A DNA stretch of 64,000 nucleotides from Ahniella sp. (GTDB lineage Bacteria; Pseudomonadota; Gammaproteobacteria; Xanthomonadales; Ahniellaceae): positions 62,001 to 126,000 of the forward strand of contig JADJRU010000012.1 of the NCBI GenBank assembly GCA_016712105.1. The letters are read 5' to 3'. How positions within the stretch are numbered: position 1 is the first letter of the stretch; every line of letters begins with the position of its first letter. Made by a program: the position numbers and the translations under genes. The notes below the pieces were generated by a model that was given only the letters and a program-made list of their open reading frames with translations, was not told the DNA's origin and did no database searches. Below, piece by piece: positions 7,789 to 17,136 of the stretch.

Positions 7789-10394
7789 AGGTCTGGTCCC
7801 TCCTGTCACGCTGGTTCCATCGCCGTCGTTACGAACAAGAGTTGACTGAAGAACTTGCATTCCACCTGGACTGCCGTCGCGCCGATCTGATGAAACAAGG
7901 CCTCGATGGTGCCAGCGCGGAACGGCAGGCGCGCATCGAACTCGGCATGGTGGAGTTGCACAAGGACGCCGTACGTTCCGCCCATGGTTTCGCGTCGATC
8001 GATGCGTGGCTTGGTGATCTGCTGCGTGCTGCCGCGGACTGGCAGCGAGCCCCGCATACGTGATCGGCTCCGTACTGATCCTGGGGATCGCGATCGGCGC
8101 CAATCTGCTGCTGCACGCCCTGTGGCAGAACTACATGGCAAACCCGCCTGCCACCGCACAACCCGGCTTGTTGTTCGACCTCGATTTGCGCAGCCCCGAG
8201 TCCGGATTCGTTCCGCCTCTGGATGGCGTGGAACTTTCGACGATCGAGGCGTCACTGAAGGACGACACCGTAAACATGGTCTGGTCGCGACAGGTGAATC
8301 TGGCGCTGACCGACAACAACCCACGCATGCTGTATGGCGCAGCCATCAGTGAGGGTTATTTCGCCATGCTGGCTGTCCGCGCTACCGAAGGACGCACCTT
8401 GCTGCCGACCGACTTCAGCGAGACGTCTCCGAACGTCGTGCTGGGCAGCCGTCTGTGGCGACAACTGTCCGGCCAGGGTCGACAAATCGGCGACAGCATC
8501 GTACTCGGCGGCATGTCGCTGACGATCGTTGGGGTATTGCCCGAGGCGTTCGCAGGACTCGAGCCGTTCCCGCCGCAGTTTTTCGTGACCGATGTGACTG
8601 ACCGGCAAATACGTCGGGCGCAGGGTGACAACGACGCGCCGCGTTTTGCGGCCTCTTTGCTGTTGCGGCCGGACGCAGATGTGGCTGCGTTGACCACTCG
8701 GCTCGGTTCGATGCTTGCATCGCTGGAGTCGCGGCGTTCGCCCGAGCTCGCGATTGGCCATGTCCGATTGCTGGAGCGTCGGTCACAACTCAGTGCCAGC
8801 GAATCCGAGGGCGTACATGGCGCCTTGTTGCCGGTGTTGGCGCTGACCTTGCTGCTGTTGGTGGCTGCGTGTGCGAATCTCGGTAACCTGATGCTGGCGC
8901 GGGCGACCATGCGCCGACAGGAACTGGCGATCCGGGCAAGCCTCGGTGCGTCGCGATGGCGGCTGCTGCGCTTGTTGCTGCTGGAGAGCCTGCTGTTGGC
9001 GCTGATGGCTGCAGGCGTCGGCCTGGCCTTCTGCGCACTCTCCGGTCGAACCGTTGCATCGATACGGCATGTCGATGCTGGTCGCCCTGGGGATCGAACC
9101 GCTGGTGATGGTCTTCCAGCCCTCCCTGCTTGGCTGGGCACTGTTTCAGGCGCTGGTGGCATGCCTGGCGTTCGGCCTGCTGCCGGCCTTGGCCATCACC
9201 GGCAATGACCTCGCCCAAGCAGCCCGCCGGGACAGCGCCCTGTTCAACGGCCGGATCCAGGCTTCGAAACTGCGTGGAGTCCTGATGAGTGCGCAGGTTG
9301 CGGTCAGCCTGGTGCTGCTGATCACCTCGGCGTTGATCATCGATGCAACACGTCGGGCCGATTCGGTGGAGATCGGTTATCCGGTGCAGCAGATCATCGA
9401 TTTGCGGCACCCGTCAGCCGATGCCGACTTGCGCCGGCACATCGGTCAGGTGCCGGGTGTGCTGAACACGACCGCCGTCGCCAATGCACCGCTCTACGGC
9501 AGTACATTCCGAACGCCCATGCGAGTCGACGGGCGTGCTGAACAACTCGCCTTGCATCGCGTCGATGAACGTTACTTCGATGTGTTGTCCATACCGCCCC
9601 TGCTCGGCCGGAGCTTCCGCCACGACGAGGCCGAACACGGCGCCAATGTTGCAGTGATCAGTCAGGCCACCGCCCGCCTCTTGTGGCCCGATGCCAGCCC
9701 GCTGGGTCGATCCATCCATGTACTCGACGCCAACGGCGAGGGCACACCCCGACGCGTCGAGGTCATCGGCGTGGTTCGCGATGTCGTATCCGGCATGTTG
9801 ATGCAAGGTGTGGATCGCAGTGCGGTCTACCTGCCGGGCGCCCTGGGTCAAGACGGGGTCAGCGAGCTTGTGGTCCGTGTTGACCCGTCACGGATCGATG
9901 CGACTCGGCGTGCGCTGGCTGCTGCCTGTCTGGACCACGGCAGCCGGCAGCCCTGCACACCCTGGACGTTGGCAGAGATGACTCGTGTCTATCGTCTGCC
10001 ACTCGTGGTGGCCAGCACGCTTGCCGCGTCACTCGGCGCAATTGCTTTGCTGATCAGTGCTGCCGGGCTTTTTGGCGTGGTGCGATTCCAGGTCGCCGCG
10101 AGGACACGGGAGATCGGCGTCCGGATGGCACTCGGCGCGAACTCGAAGAACGTGCTGTGGCTGGTGCTGAGACAGGCGTTGCATCACATTCGCTCAGGCG
10201 TGGTGCTGGGCATGCTCGCCAGCCTCGCGCTGTCGGGTGTTCTGGCCAGCCAGATCGGGCTGGCGCGGGCTTTTCCAGTGATCGGATACGCGGGAGTGCC
10301 ACTGCTGTTGTTGGCCGTGACGCTTGTGGCCACGGCATTGCCGGCATTACGCGCCACGCGCATCGAGGCGACGGAAGCACTTCGGGAAGGATGA
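7785..10394 (+). pseudogene. ADOP-type MacB/FtsX-like ABC permease, interrupted by two frameshifts
   Basis: An orphan permease of the acidobacterial duplicated type (about 870 codons). Part 1 (7785-8063) has the usual cytoplasmic lead with RRRYEQELTEELAFHLDCR and ends in DLLRAAADWQRAP. Part 2 (from about 8054) continues AYVIGSVLILGIAIGANLLL in another frame. Part 3 (from about 9050 to 10394) returns to the first frame with MSMLVALGIEP and ends in the FtsX core TREIGVRMALGANSKNV and ALRATRIEATEALREG. Adding one C to the run at 8050-8053 restores part 1 to part 2; the second shift lies around 9030-9055. All domains are otherwise complete. Two compensating shifts could mean real decay or assembly errors; I cannot tell which. 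It is coupled to padR by ATGA. Confidence 0.75.
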
Positions 10395-10522
10395 TTCGCT
10401 CACATCAGTGAACGCCGCTTCACGAACTGCACCATGACAGAAGTCACCACTTTCAGTGAACGTCATCGTGGTGATTTCGCCCGATGTTAGACTGGTTTCG
10501 ATCGAATGCGAGAAAAGTGTCC

Positions 10523-11761
10523 ATGGCTGCTTCCAGTGATCTGTTGAAGGAACTGAAAATCAACCGCGCCGACGAAAACGAGGGCATGTCGCCGGCGTTG
10601 AAGTGGGGCGGACTGGCAGCATTGGTTGCTGCAATCGCTATTGCAGCGTTTCTCTACCTGCGCGAGTCGGCGGTGTCGGTCGAGACGGCGCCGGCCATCA
10701 AGTTGGGTGCAGGTTCGGCGACTGCCAACGCGTCGGTGCTGGACGCGACCGGATACGTCGTTGCGCGACGCATGGCCACCGTGTCGTCCAAGATCACCGG
10801 GCGCGTGCTCGACGTGATGATCGAGGAAGGGCAGCGCATCGAGCAGGGTGAGGTCATGGCCACGCTCGATCCGACCGATGCCGACGCACAATTGAAGCTG
10901 GCCCGCTCACAGTTGGCAGCATCCCGAAGCCAGTCGGGTTCGATCCGGGTGCAGTTGTTGCAGCAAGAGGCCAACGCCAAACGGATCGAGGCATTGTTCG
11001 AAAGGAAGCTGGTCGCCCGCGCTCAACTCGACGAAGCCGTTTCACTGCGCGATACGCTGCGTGCGCAACTTCAGGATGCCGAACAGAACGCACGCGTGGC
11101 CGCCGATCAACTGGCGATTTACCAGATTGGTTATGACAACACCATTGTGCGCGCACCCTTCTCCGGCGTCGTGATTGCCAAGTCCGCCCAGCCAGGCGAG
11201 ATCGTTTCGCCGCTGTCTGCCGGTGGCGGCTTCACGCGCACCGGCATCGGCACGATCGTCGACATGGATTCCCTTGAAATCGAGGTCGATGTCGGCGAGG
11301 CCTACATTGGCCGCGTGCGCAACAAGATGCCGGTCGAGGCCGTGCTGAACGCGTATCCGGATTGGCGGATTCCGGCCGAGGTCATCGCCACCATCCCCAC
11401 TGCCGACCGCGGCAAGGCAACCGTCAAGGTGCGCATCGGGTTCAAGGAGCGAGACGCTCGCGTCGTGCCGGACATGGGCGTACGGGTCAGCTTCCTCGAC
11501 CCGGTCGACGATGCCCCGAAGGCGCTCGTGGACCGCGGGGTTCTGATTCCGGCCAAGGCCGTGATCCAGCGTGACGGCAAGGATCTGGTGTTCCTGGTTC
11601 GTGATGGACGCGCGGTGCGCACCGAGATCAAGATCGCGCGCCGGATCGGCGACGATGTGGAAATCGGCGCCGGCTTGATGGGCGGCGAAGCATTGATTCT
11701 CTCCCCCACCGAGACCCTTCAGGACGGATCCAAGGTCGCTGTCGGCGCCGGAAAGTCCTGA
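10523..11761 (+). CDS. Periplasmic adaptor (HlyD/MacA-like) of ABC efflux-type system 1
   Basis: A 412-residue membrane-fusion protein. A single N-terminal anchor (about residues 27-45) is followed by the first biotinyl-lipoyl half (DATGYVVARRMATVSSKITG), a helical hairpin with coiled-coil character, the second lipoyl half (TIVRAPFSGVVIAKSAQPGE) and beta-barrel domains. I chose ATG at 10523 (MAASSDLLKELKINRAD); an in-frame start at 10484 would add 13 residues and has no ribosome site. It is the first gene of a four-gene operon with an ATPase and two permeases. The substrate is unknown; antimicrobial peptide, lipoprotein or metabolite export are all possible for this class. Confidence 0.87.
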   Translation: MAASSDLLKELKINRADENEGMSPALKWGGLAALVAAIAIAAFLYLRESAVSVETAPAIKLGAGSATANASVLDATGYVVARRMATVSSKITGRVLDVMIEEGQRIEQGEVMATLDPTDADAQLKLARSQLAASRSQSGSIRVQLLQQEANAKRIEALFERKLVARAQLDEAVSLRDTLRAQLQDAEQNARVAADQLAIYQIGYDNTIVRAPFSGVVIAKSAQPGEIVSPLSAGGGFTRTGIGTIVDMDSLEIEVDVGEAYIGRVRNKMPVEAVLNAYPDWRIPAEVIATIPTADRGKATVKVRIGFKERDARVVPDMGVRVSFLDPVDDAPKALVDRGVLIPAKAVIQRDGKDLVFLVRDGRAVRTEIKIARRIGDDVEIGAGLMGGEALILSPTETLQDGSKVAVGAGKS

Positions 11762-11839
11762 CCCATTCTTTTGCCGCAGAGGTGGCCGGCGCCGCCCTTG
11801 CACATTGACCCCATTCAACCTGAGATTCAGGAGCAGTCC

Positions 11840-12535
11840 ATGGACACATTGGTTTCACTTCGCGGCATCAAGAAATCGTACCGACGCGGCTCGCAGGAAA
11901 TCGAAGTCCTGCATGGCATCGACCTCGATATTCCGAAGGGCGATTTTGTGGCGCTGATGGGCCCATCCGGCTCCGGCAAGACGACCTTGCTGAACTTGAT
12001 CGGCGGCCTGGACAGTCCAACCACCGGCCAGATCACGGTGGCCGACCAGCGCATCGACAACCTCGGATCAGGCAAGTTGTCCAACTGGCGGAGCCGTCAT
12101 GTCGGGTTCGTGTTCCAGTTCTACAACCTGTTGCCGACGCTGAGCGCGCAAAAGAACGTCGAGTTGCCGCTGCTGTTGACCAAATTGAACGGCGCACAGC
12201 GTCAGCGCAACGCCGAAATCGCCCTGGCGCTGGTTGGTTTGTCCGATCGCAGCAAACATCGGCCTTCTGAACTGTCCGGCGGTCAGCAGCAGCGCGTGTC
12301 GATCGCGCGCGCAATCGTCTCGGATCCAACCCTGCTCATCTGCGATGAGCCCACTGGCGATCTGGACCGCCAGTCGGCCGAAGAGATCCTGACGCTGTTG
12401 CAAGTGCTGAACCGTGAGCACGGCAAAACGATCGTCATGGTGACGCATGACCCGAAAGCCGCCGAATACGCGAAACGTATCGTCCATCTCGACAAGGGCA
12501 CCTTGGTCGGAGCGGTCGGCTCGGAGGCCGCATGA
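11840..12535 (+). CDS. ABC transporter ATP-binding protein (MacB/LolD type), system 1
   Basis: A 231-residue ATPase. It has Walker A GPSGSGKTT near residue 41, Q-loop VFQFYNLLP, signature LSGGQQQR, Walker B LLICDEPTGDLD and H-loop VMVTHD, all intact. The start at 11840 follows a good ribosome site (CAGGAG). The stop overlaps the next permease start by ATGA. It powers the system-1 transporter together with the two FtsX-type permeases downstream. Confidence 0.93.
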   Translation: MDTLVSLRGIKKSYRRGSQEIEVLHGIDLDIPKGDFVALMGPSGSGKTTLLNLIGGLDSPTTGQITVADQRIDNLGSGKLSNWRSRHVGFVFQFYNLLPTLSAQKNVELPLLLTKLNGAQRQRNAEIALALVGLSDRSKHRPSELSGGQQQRVSIARAIVSDPTLLICDEPTGDLDRQSAEEILTLLQVLNREHGKTIVMVTHDPKAAEYAKRIVHLDKGTLVGAVGSEAA

Positions 12536-13689
12536 AGTACCTGCATCTGGTCTGGGCGTCACTACTCCGGAGCAAGATCCGGACGGTTCTGACGATGCTG
12601 TCGGTGATGACCGCGTTCCTGCTGTTCGGCATGCTGGACTCCGTGCGCATCGCATTCAATTCAGGTTCGGAAGTGGCCGGCGCGAACCGCATGGTGGTGT
12701 CGTCCCGACTCTCGATCACTCAATCGCTGCCCTACAGCCTGCTGACCCAGATCGAATCCCTGCCGAACGTCGAGAAAGTTTCTTACGCATCGTGGTTCGG
12801 CGGTGTGTTCAAGGACAACCGGCAGTTCTTCGCGAACTTTTCGATCGGGCCGGGTTATCTGGACCTGTATCCCGAGTACGAGATGTCCGCGGAAGACCGT
12901 GCCCGCTTCGAAGCCGACCGCACAGGCGCCATTGTCGGCGCCTCCCTGGCCAAACGGTACAACCTGAAGGTCGGTGACGTGATTCCGCTGCAGGCAACCA
13001 TCTTCCCGCAGAAGGGCAGCAACAATTGGCCGATGAAGCTGGCCGGCATCTTCGAGATCAAGGATGAAAAGCGAAAGGCCGAAGAGAACCAGTTGATGTT
13101 TCACTGGAAGTACTTCGACGAGGCCAACGACTTCCTGAAGAACCGCGTCGGCTGGATCATCGTCAAGCTTGATTCGCCGGACGCAGCGATGAGTGCTTCG
13201 AAGGCCATCGACGGCCTGTCGGAAAACTCCGATCACGAAACCCGCACCCAGACCGAGCAGGCCTTCAACCAGGCTTTTGCCAAACAGTTCGCCGATATCG
13301 GTCTGATCGTCACGGCGATCATGGGCGCGGTGTTCTTCACGCTGATGCTGCTGACCGGCAGCACCATGACTCAAGCCGTGCGCGAACGGATTCCGGAACT
13401 TGCCGTGCTGAAGACGATCGGCTTTTCGGACCGGACCGTCATGGTGCTGGTCCTGATCGAGTCCTGCCTGATCGTACTGATCGGATGCTGCCTGGGCATG
13501 GCACTCGCCAGCGCAATGATGCCGGGCCTCAGTGCAAACAGCGGGGGCATGATCCAGTTGCCGTCGGTTCCGACGGAGACATGGTTGGTCGGTATCGCAT
13601 TGAGCCTGGTGATTGGCGTGGCGGTTGGCCTTGCGCCTGCCTTGCGCGCACTGCGCCTGAACATCGTTGATGCATTGGCCGGACGCTGA
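12532..13689 (+). CDS. FtsX/MacB-type ABC permease, system 1, first subunit
   Basis: A 385-residue permease with one N-terminal membrane helix (SKIRTVLTMLSVMTAFLLFG), a large periplasmic domain and three C-terminal helices containing the FtsX core (VRERIPELAVLKTIGFSDRT). It is coupled by ATGA to the ATPase and followed after nine bases by a second permease. The two are not close copies, so a heterodimeric transporter is likely. Mechanotransmission-type function is expected from the family; the substrate is unknown. Confidence 0.88.
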   Translation: MKYLHLVWASLLRSKIRTVLTMLSVMTAFLLFGMLDSVRIAFNSGSEVAGANRMVVSSRLSITQSLPYSLLTQIESLPNVEKVSYASWFGGVFKDNRQFFANFSIGPGYLDLYPEYEMSAEDRARFEADRTGAIVGASLAKRYNLKVGDVIPLQATIFPQKGSNNWPMKLAGIFEIKDEKRKAEENQLMFHWKYFDEANDFLKNRVGWIIVKLDSPDAAMSASKAIDGLSENSDHETRTQTEQAFNQAFAKQFADIGLIVTAIMGAVFFTLMLLTGSTMTQAVRERIPELAVLKTIGFSDRTVMVLVLIESCLIVLIGCCLGMALASAMMPGLSANSGGMIQLPSVPTETWLVGIALSLVIGVAVGLAPALRALRLNIVDALAGR

Positions 13690-13698
13690 GGAATCGAC

Positions 13699-15015
13699 AT
13701 GAAACGACTCAAAGAATTCCTGTTCCAGCTGTTGATCCTGATCCTCCTCGCCTTGCTGCTGGCCGGCTGGGTCAAGCTGTCTGCATGGGGCGCCGGAATC
13801 GTGGTGATCCTGCTGGCACTCTGGCTGGCGCTGACGCGCACCGGCCGGCAGACGGTTGCGATCACCCACATTGGCCTATCCACATTGCCGCAACGCCTGG
13901 GCATTTCATCGGTGATCGTTATCGGTATCGCCGGTGTGGTGGGTGTGCTGGTCGCCATGCTGGCCATGTCCGAAGGATTCAAACGCACCCTCGAACCAAG
14001 CGGCTCCGAAGAGGCCGGCATCATTCTGCGCGGTGGTTCCCGCGTAGAGGTCAACTCGGTCATTACGCGTGATCAGGCGGCACTGATCTCGGCTTTGCCA
14101 GGTATTGCCCGGGATGCCGAAAATCGAGGCCAAGTCAGTGCCGAGATGTCCCAGATCGTCACGCTGTTGAACCAGAGCGACGGACTGGAATCGAACGCGC
14201 AGATTCGCGGCGTGGGTGAGCAGGGGTGGACCATTCGCCCGAACATCCAGTTGACGGCAGGCCGCAAGTTCGAGCCTGGCAAGCGTGAGCTGGTCGTGGG
14301 CGAAGCGGCACAAGGTCAGTTTCAAGGACTCGCACTGGGCAGCGTGCTCGAATTGTCGAATCAGGACTGGACCATCGTGGGCTCGTTCAAGGCCGGCAAC
14401 GCACATGACTCCGAGTTGTGGGCCGATGCCACCACTCTGGCCGCGGCATACAACCGCCAATCGTTCCAGTCGGTCACGGTTCGCCTGGCCGGTGCCGAAG
14501 GTTTGGCACAACTGAAGGTTGCACTGGATGATGATCCCCGGCTGAAACTGGATGTCGAGACGACGCGCAACTATTACGTGAAGCAGTCCGAAGGTCTGTC
14601 CAACCTGATCTCGGTGCTCGGCACGGTGATCGGCGGCATCATGGCGATCGGTGCCGTGTTCGGCGCCCTGAACACCATGTATGCAGCCGTGGCTGGCCGC
14701 GCACGCGAGATCGGCACCATGCGGGCACTGGGATTCAAGGGGTTGCCGGTGGTCGTTGCCGTGATGCTCGAGACGATGTTGCTCGCTGCCATCGGCGGTT
14801 TGCTCGGCGCCTTCCTGGCCTGGTTGATCTTCAACGGCTACAGCGTTTCAACCTTGTCCGAGAACTTCAGTCAGGTCGTGTTCCAGTTCCATGTGTCGCC
14901 GGGACTGCTGTGGCCGGGCATGAAGTGGGCACTGGCCATTGGCCTGATCGGCGGTTCATTTCCGGCCATTCGGGCGGCAAGGATGCAGATCACCGAAGCC
15001 TTGCGCTCGGTTTGA
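13699..15015 (+). CDS. FtsX/MacB-type ABC permease, system 1, second subunit
   Basis: A 438-residue permease. Two N-terminal hydrophobic segments precede a helix with ISSVIVIGIAGVVGVLVAML, then the periplasmic domain, then three helices with the core AVAGRAREIGTMRALGFKG and PAIRAARMQITEALRSV at the end. It closes operon 1. No terminator is obvious; the 116 bases before the next operon hold the sigma-54 promoter region described separately. Confidence 0.88.
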   Translation: MKRLKEFLFQLLILILLALLLAGWVKLSAWGAGIVVILLALWLALTRTGRQTVAITHIGLSTLPQRLGISSVIVIGIAGVVGVLVAMLAMSEGFKRTLEPSGSEEAGIILRGGSRVEVNSVITRDQAALISALPGIARDAENRGQVSAEMSQIVTLLNQSDGLESNAQIRGVGEQGWTIRPNIQLTAGRKFEPGKRELVVGEAAQGQFQGLALGSVLELSNQDWTIVGSFKAGNAHDSELWADATTLAAAYNRQSFQSVTVRLAGAEGLAQLKVALDDDPRLKLDVETTRNYYVKQSEGLSNLISVLGTVIGGIMAIGAVFGALNTMYAAVAGRAREIGTMRALGFKGLPVVVAVMLETMLLAAIGGLLGAFLAWLIFNGYSVSTLSENFSQVVFQFHVSPGLLWPGMKWALAIGLIGGSFPAIRAARMQITEALRSV

Positions 15016-15020
15016 TGCGA

Positions 15021-15046
15021 GCGGACACGAAAGTGTCCGCGGACAC
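15021..15046 (+). promoter_or_regulatory. Palindromic upstream activating site for a sigma-54 activator
   Basis: GCGGACAC (15021-15028) and GTGTCCGC (15033-15040) form a perfect inverted repeat. The segment 15033-15046 (GTGTCCGCGGACAC) is itself a perfect 14-base palindrome, so three half-sites abut. It lies about 45-80 bases upstream of the -24/-12 promoter, the usual zone for an enhancer-binding protein. No activator gene is in the window. Binding is inferred from position and symmetry. Confidence 0.65.
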
Positions 15047-15087
15047 CTGGATGAATACTGAAACACCCTAAAATCAAAGACTTGCCC

Positions 15088-15104
15088 TTGGCACGCGGAT
15101 TGCA
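15088..15104 (+). promoter_or_regulatory. Sigma-54 (RpoN) promoter of transport operon 2
   Basis: TTGGCACG at 15088-15095 and TTGCA at 15100-15104 match the -24/-12 consensus (TGGCACG-N4-TTGCW) at essentially every position, with GG and GC ten bases apart. The start codon of the adaptor gene is 28 bases downstream of the element, behind an AAGGAG ribosome site (15119-15124). Confidence 0.88.
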
Positions 15105-15131
15105 ACAGTAGTCCGCAACAAGGAGCAAGTC

Positions 15132-16403
15132 ATGATCAAGGACACTTCGGGACAAGATCGCGCGCTGCAGCCGGCACACACCGGCCTGCTGACCCGGCCG
15201 CAATGGATTGGCATTGGCAGCGGCATTGCCGTCGTCGGACTGCTGTTCGGGGCGGTCTATGCGTGGGGCCTCGCGGAACGGTCCGTCGACATCGAGCGGC
15301 TGCGGATTGCCAAGGTCCAGCGTGGCACGCTGATCAGCGACGTCGCGGTCGACGGTCGTATCGTTGCCGCGATGAGTCGGACGCTTTACGCGCCGGCCGC
15401 AGGCACCGTGAGCCTGCTGACCGAACCCGGCAAGGCAGTCAAGGGCGGTGACTTGTTGGCCACCCTGGATTCGCCGGAACTGCGGTCCGAACTCGATCGC
15501 GAACTGGCGATGCTGGAGCAGCAGGAAGCGCTGGTCGCCAAGGGCCGTATCCAGGCCGAGAAGCAACGCTTGTTGGCTGCGAAGAACGCCGACGAGGCCG
15601 ACCTCACGCTGTCTGCCGCCAAACGGGAACACGAACGCACGATTCGCGCCTGTGAAGTTGGCGCCCTCACGCGTGTCGAATGCATGAAGATCGTCGACGA
15701 TCTCCGTGCCGCGGAGATCCGCGGCACCCACGCACGTGCCGATGCCGAACTCGAGGGCAAGAACGTTGATTTTGACCTGGCGTCCAGCATCAAGAATCTG
15801 GACCGTCAGAAAGTGGTCGTGGCCGAACTTCGCCGGCGCGTCGAGTCGCTGAACCTCCGTGCGCCGATCGACGGACTGGTAGGCACCTTGTCGATCGTCG
15901 ACCGCGCCCAGGCTTCGCTGAATGCACCGCTGATCACGATCGTCGATTTGAGTCGCCTGGAAGTGGAACTCAGCGTCGCTGAAATCTACGCCGAAGACAT
16001 CGGACTCGGCATGGCCGCCTCGATTGACCTTGGCAACAACGATGCCGAAGGAACGGTCGTGGCGATCGCCCCCGAAGTGGTCGCGAACCAGGTGCTGGTG
16101 CGTGTGCGCTTCGCCGGTGGACAGCCGGACGGACTGCGTCAAAACCAGCGTGTGCGCGGCCGGATCCTGCTGAGCCAGAAAGACGATGTGCTGACGCTGG
16201 CGCGTGGCCCCTTCCTCGAGGCGCACGGTGCCCGCTACGTCTACCGGGTCGTCGACGGCATTGCCACGCGCAATCCGGTCGCGATCGGCACAACCAGTGT
16301 GACTGCGGTGGAAATCACCGAAGGGCTCAAGGCCGGCGATGAAGTGGTCATCGCGGGATCCGAAAATTTCGAGAACGCCGAACGCGTTCGCATCAACGAC
16401 TGA
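15132..16403 (+). CDS. Periplasmic adaptor (HlyD/MacA-like) of ABC efflux-type system 2
   Basis: A 423-residue adaptor with one N-terminal membrane helix (IGIGSGIAVVGLLFGAVYAW), a first lipoyl half (DVAVDGRIVAAMSRTLYAPA), a long helical hairpin (about residues 115-235) and a second lipoyl half (LNLRAPIDGLVGTLSIVDRA). It heads the second operon, transcribed from the sigma-54 promoter. It has the same gene order as operon 1, which suggests an ancient tandem duplication, but its sequence is clearly diverged. The substrate is unknown. Confidence 0.87.
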   Translation: MIKDTSGQDRALQPAHTGLLTRPQWIGIGSGIAVVGLLFGAVYAWGLAERSVDIERLRIAKVQRGTLISDVAVDGRIVAAMSRTLYAPAAGTVSLLTEPGKAVKGGDLLATLDSPELRSELDRELAMLEQQEALVAKGRIQAEKQRLLAAKNADEADLTLSAAKREHERTIRACEVGALTRVECMKIVDDLRAAEIRGTHARADAELEGKNVDFDLASSIKNLDRQKVVVAELRRRVESLNLRAPIDGLVGTLSIVDRAQASLNAPLITIVDLSRLEVELSVAEIYAEDIGLGMAASIDLGNNDAEGTVVAIAPEVVANQVLVRVRFAGGQPDGLRQNQRVRGRILLSQKDDVLTLARGPFLEAHGARYVYRVVDGIATRNPVAIGTTSVTAVEITEGLKAGDEVVIAGSENFENAERVRIND

Positions 16404-16424
16404 AGCACAGAAAAGGAGCAACAC

Positions 16425-17126
16425 ATGATCAGGATGAACAAGCTCAGCAAGGTGTACCGCACGCACATGATCGAAACCCATGCGCTGCGCGGCATCGAGA
16501 TTGATGTGCAACCAGGCGAGTTCGTGGCGGTGACCGGTCCGTCCGGTTCCGGCAAGACCACGTTCCTCAACATCGCCGGATTGCTCGAAGAGCACACGGG
16601 TGGCGATTATTTCCTGGACGGCGTGAATGTCACCGGGCTGAACGACAACCAGCGTTCGCGACTGCGGAACGAAAAGCTCGGCTTCATTTTCCAGGGATTC
16701 AACCTGATCCCCGATCTCAACCTGTTCGACAATGTCGATGTGCCACTGCGTTATCGCGGCTTCAACGCCGCCGAACGCCGCCGCCGGATCGAAGAAGCGC
16801 TGGCGCAAGTCGGCCTGTCGGCTCGCATCAAACATTACCCGTCCGAATTGTCGGGTGGGCAGCAACAGCGTGTGGCGATCGCCCGTGCGCTCGCGGGCTC
16901 GCCGAAAGTCCTGCTCGCCGACGAACCCACGGGCAATCTGGATACGCAGATGGCACGTGGCGTCATGGAACTGCTGGAAGAGATCAACGCGCGCGGCACA
17001 ACCATCCTGATGGTCACGCATGATCCGGAACTGGCTGCGCGCGCCGCGCGCAATGTGCACATCGTCGATGGCCTCGTGACCGACTTCGTGCGTCGCGAAG
17101 CACCGTCGCTCGTCGCCGTGGCTTGA
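16425..17126 (+). CDS. ABC transporter ATP-binding protein (MacB/LolD type), system 2
   Basis: A 233-residue ATPase with Walker A GPSGSGKTT, Q-loop IFQGFNLIPDL, signature LSGGQQQR, Walker B LLADEPTGNLD and H-loop LMVTHD. The ATG at 16425 follows AAAAGGAG. It sits 21 bases after the adaptor and 10 bases before the permease, so it belongs to the same transcript. Confidence 0.93.
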   Translation: MIRMNKLSKVYRTHMIETHALRGIEIDVQPGEFVAVTGPSGSGKTTFLNIAGLLEEHTGGDYFLDGVNVTGLNDNQRSRLRNEKLGFIFQGFNLIPDLNLFDNVDVPLRYRGFNAAERRRRIEEALAQVGLSARIKHYPSELSGGQQQRVAIARALAGSPKVLLADEPTGNLDTQMARGVMELLEEINARGTTILMVTHDPELAARAARNVHIVDGLVTDFVRREAPSLVAVA

Positions 17127-17136
17127 GGAGCGAACC

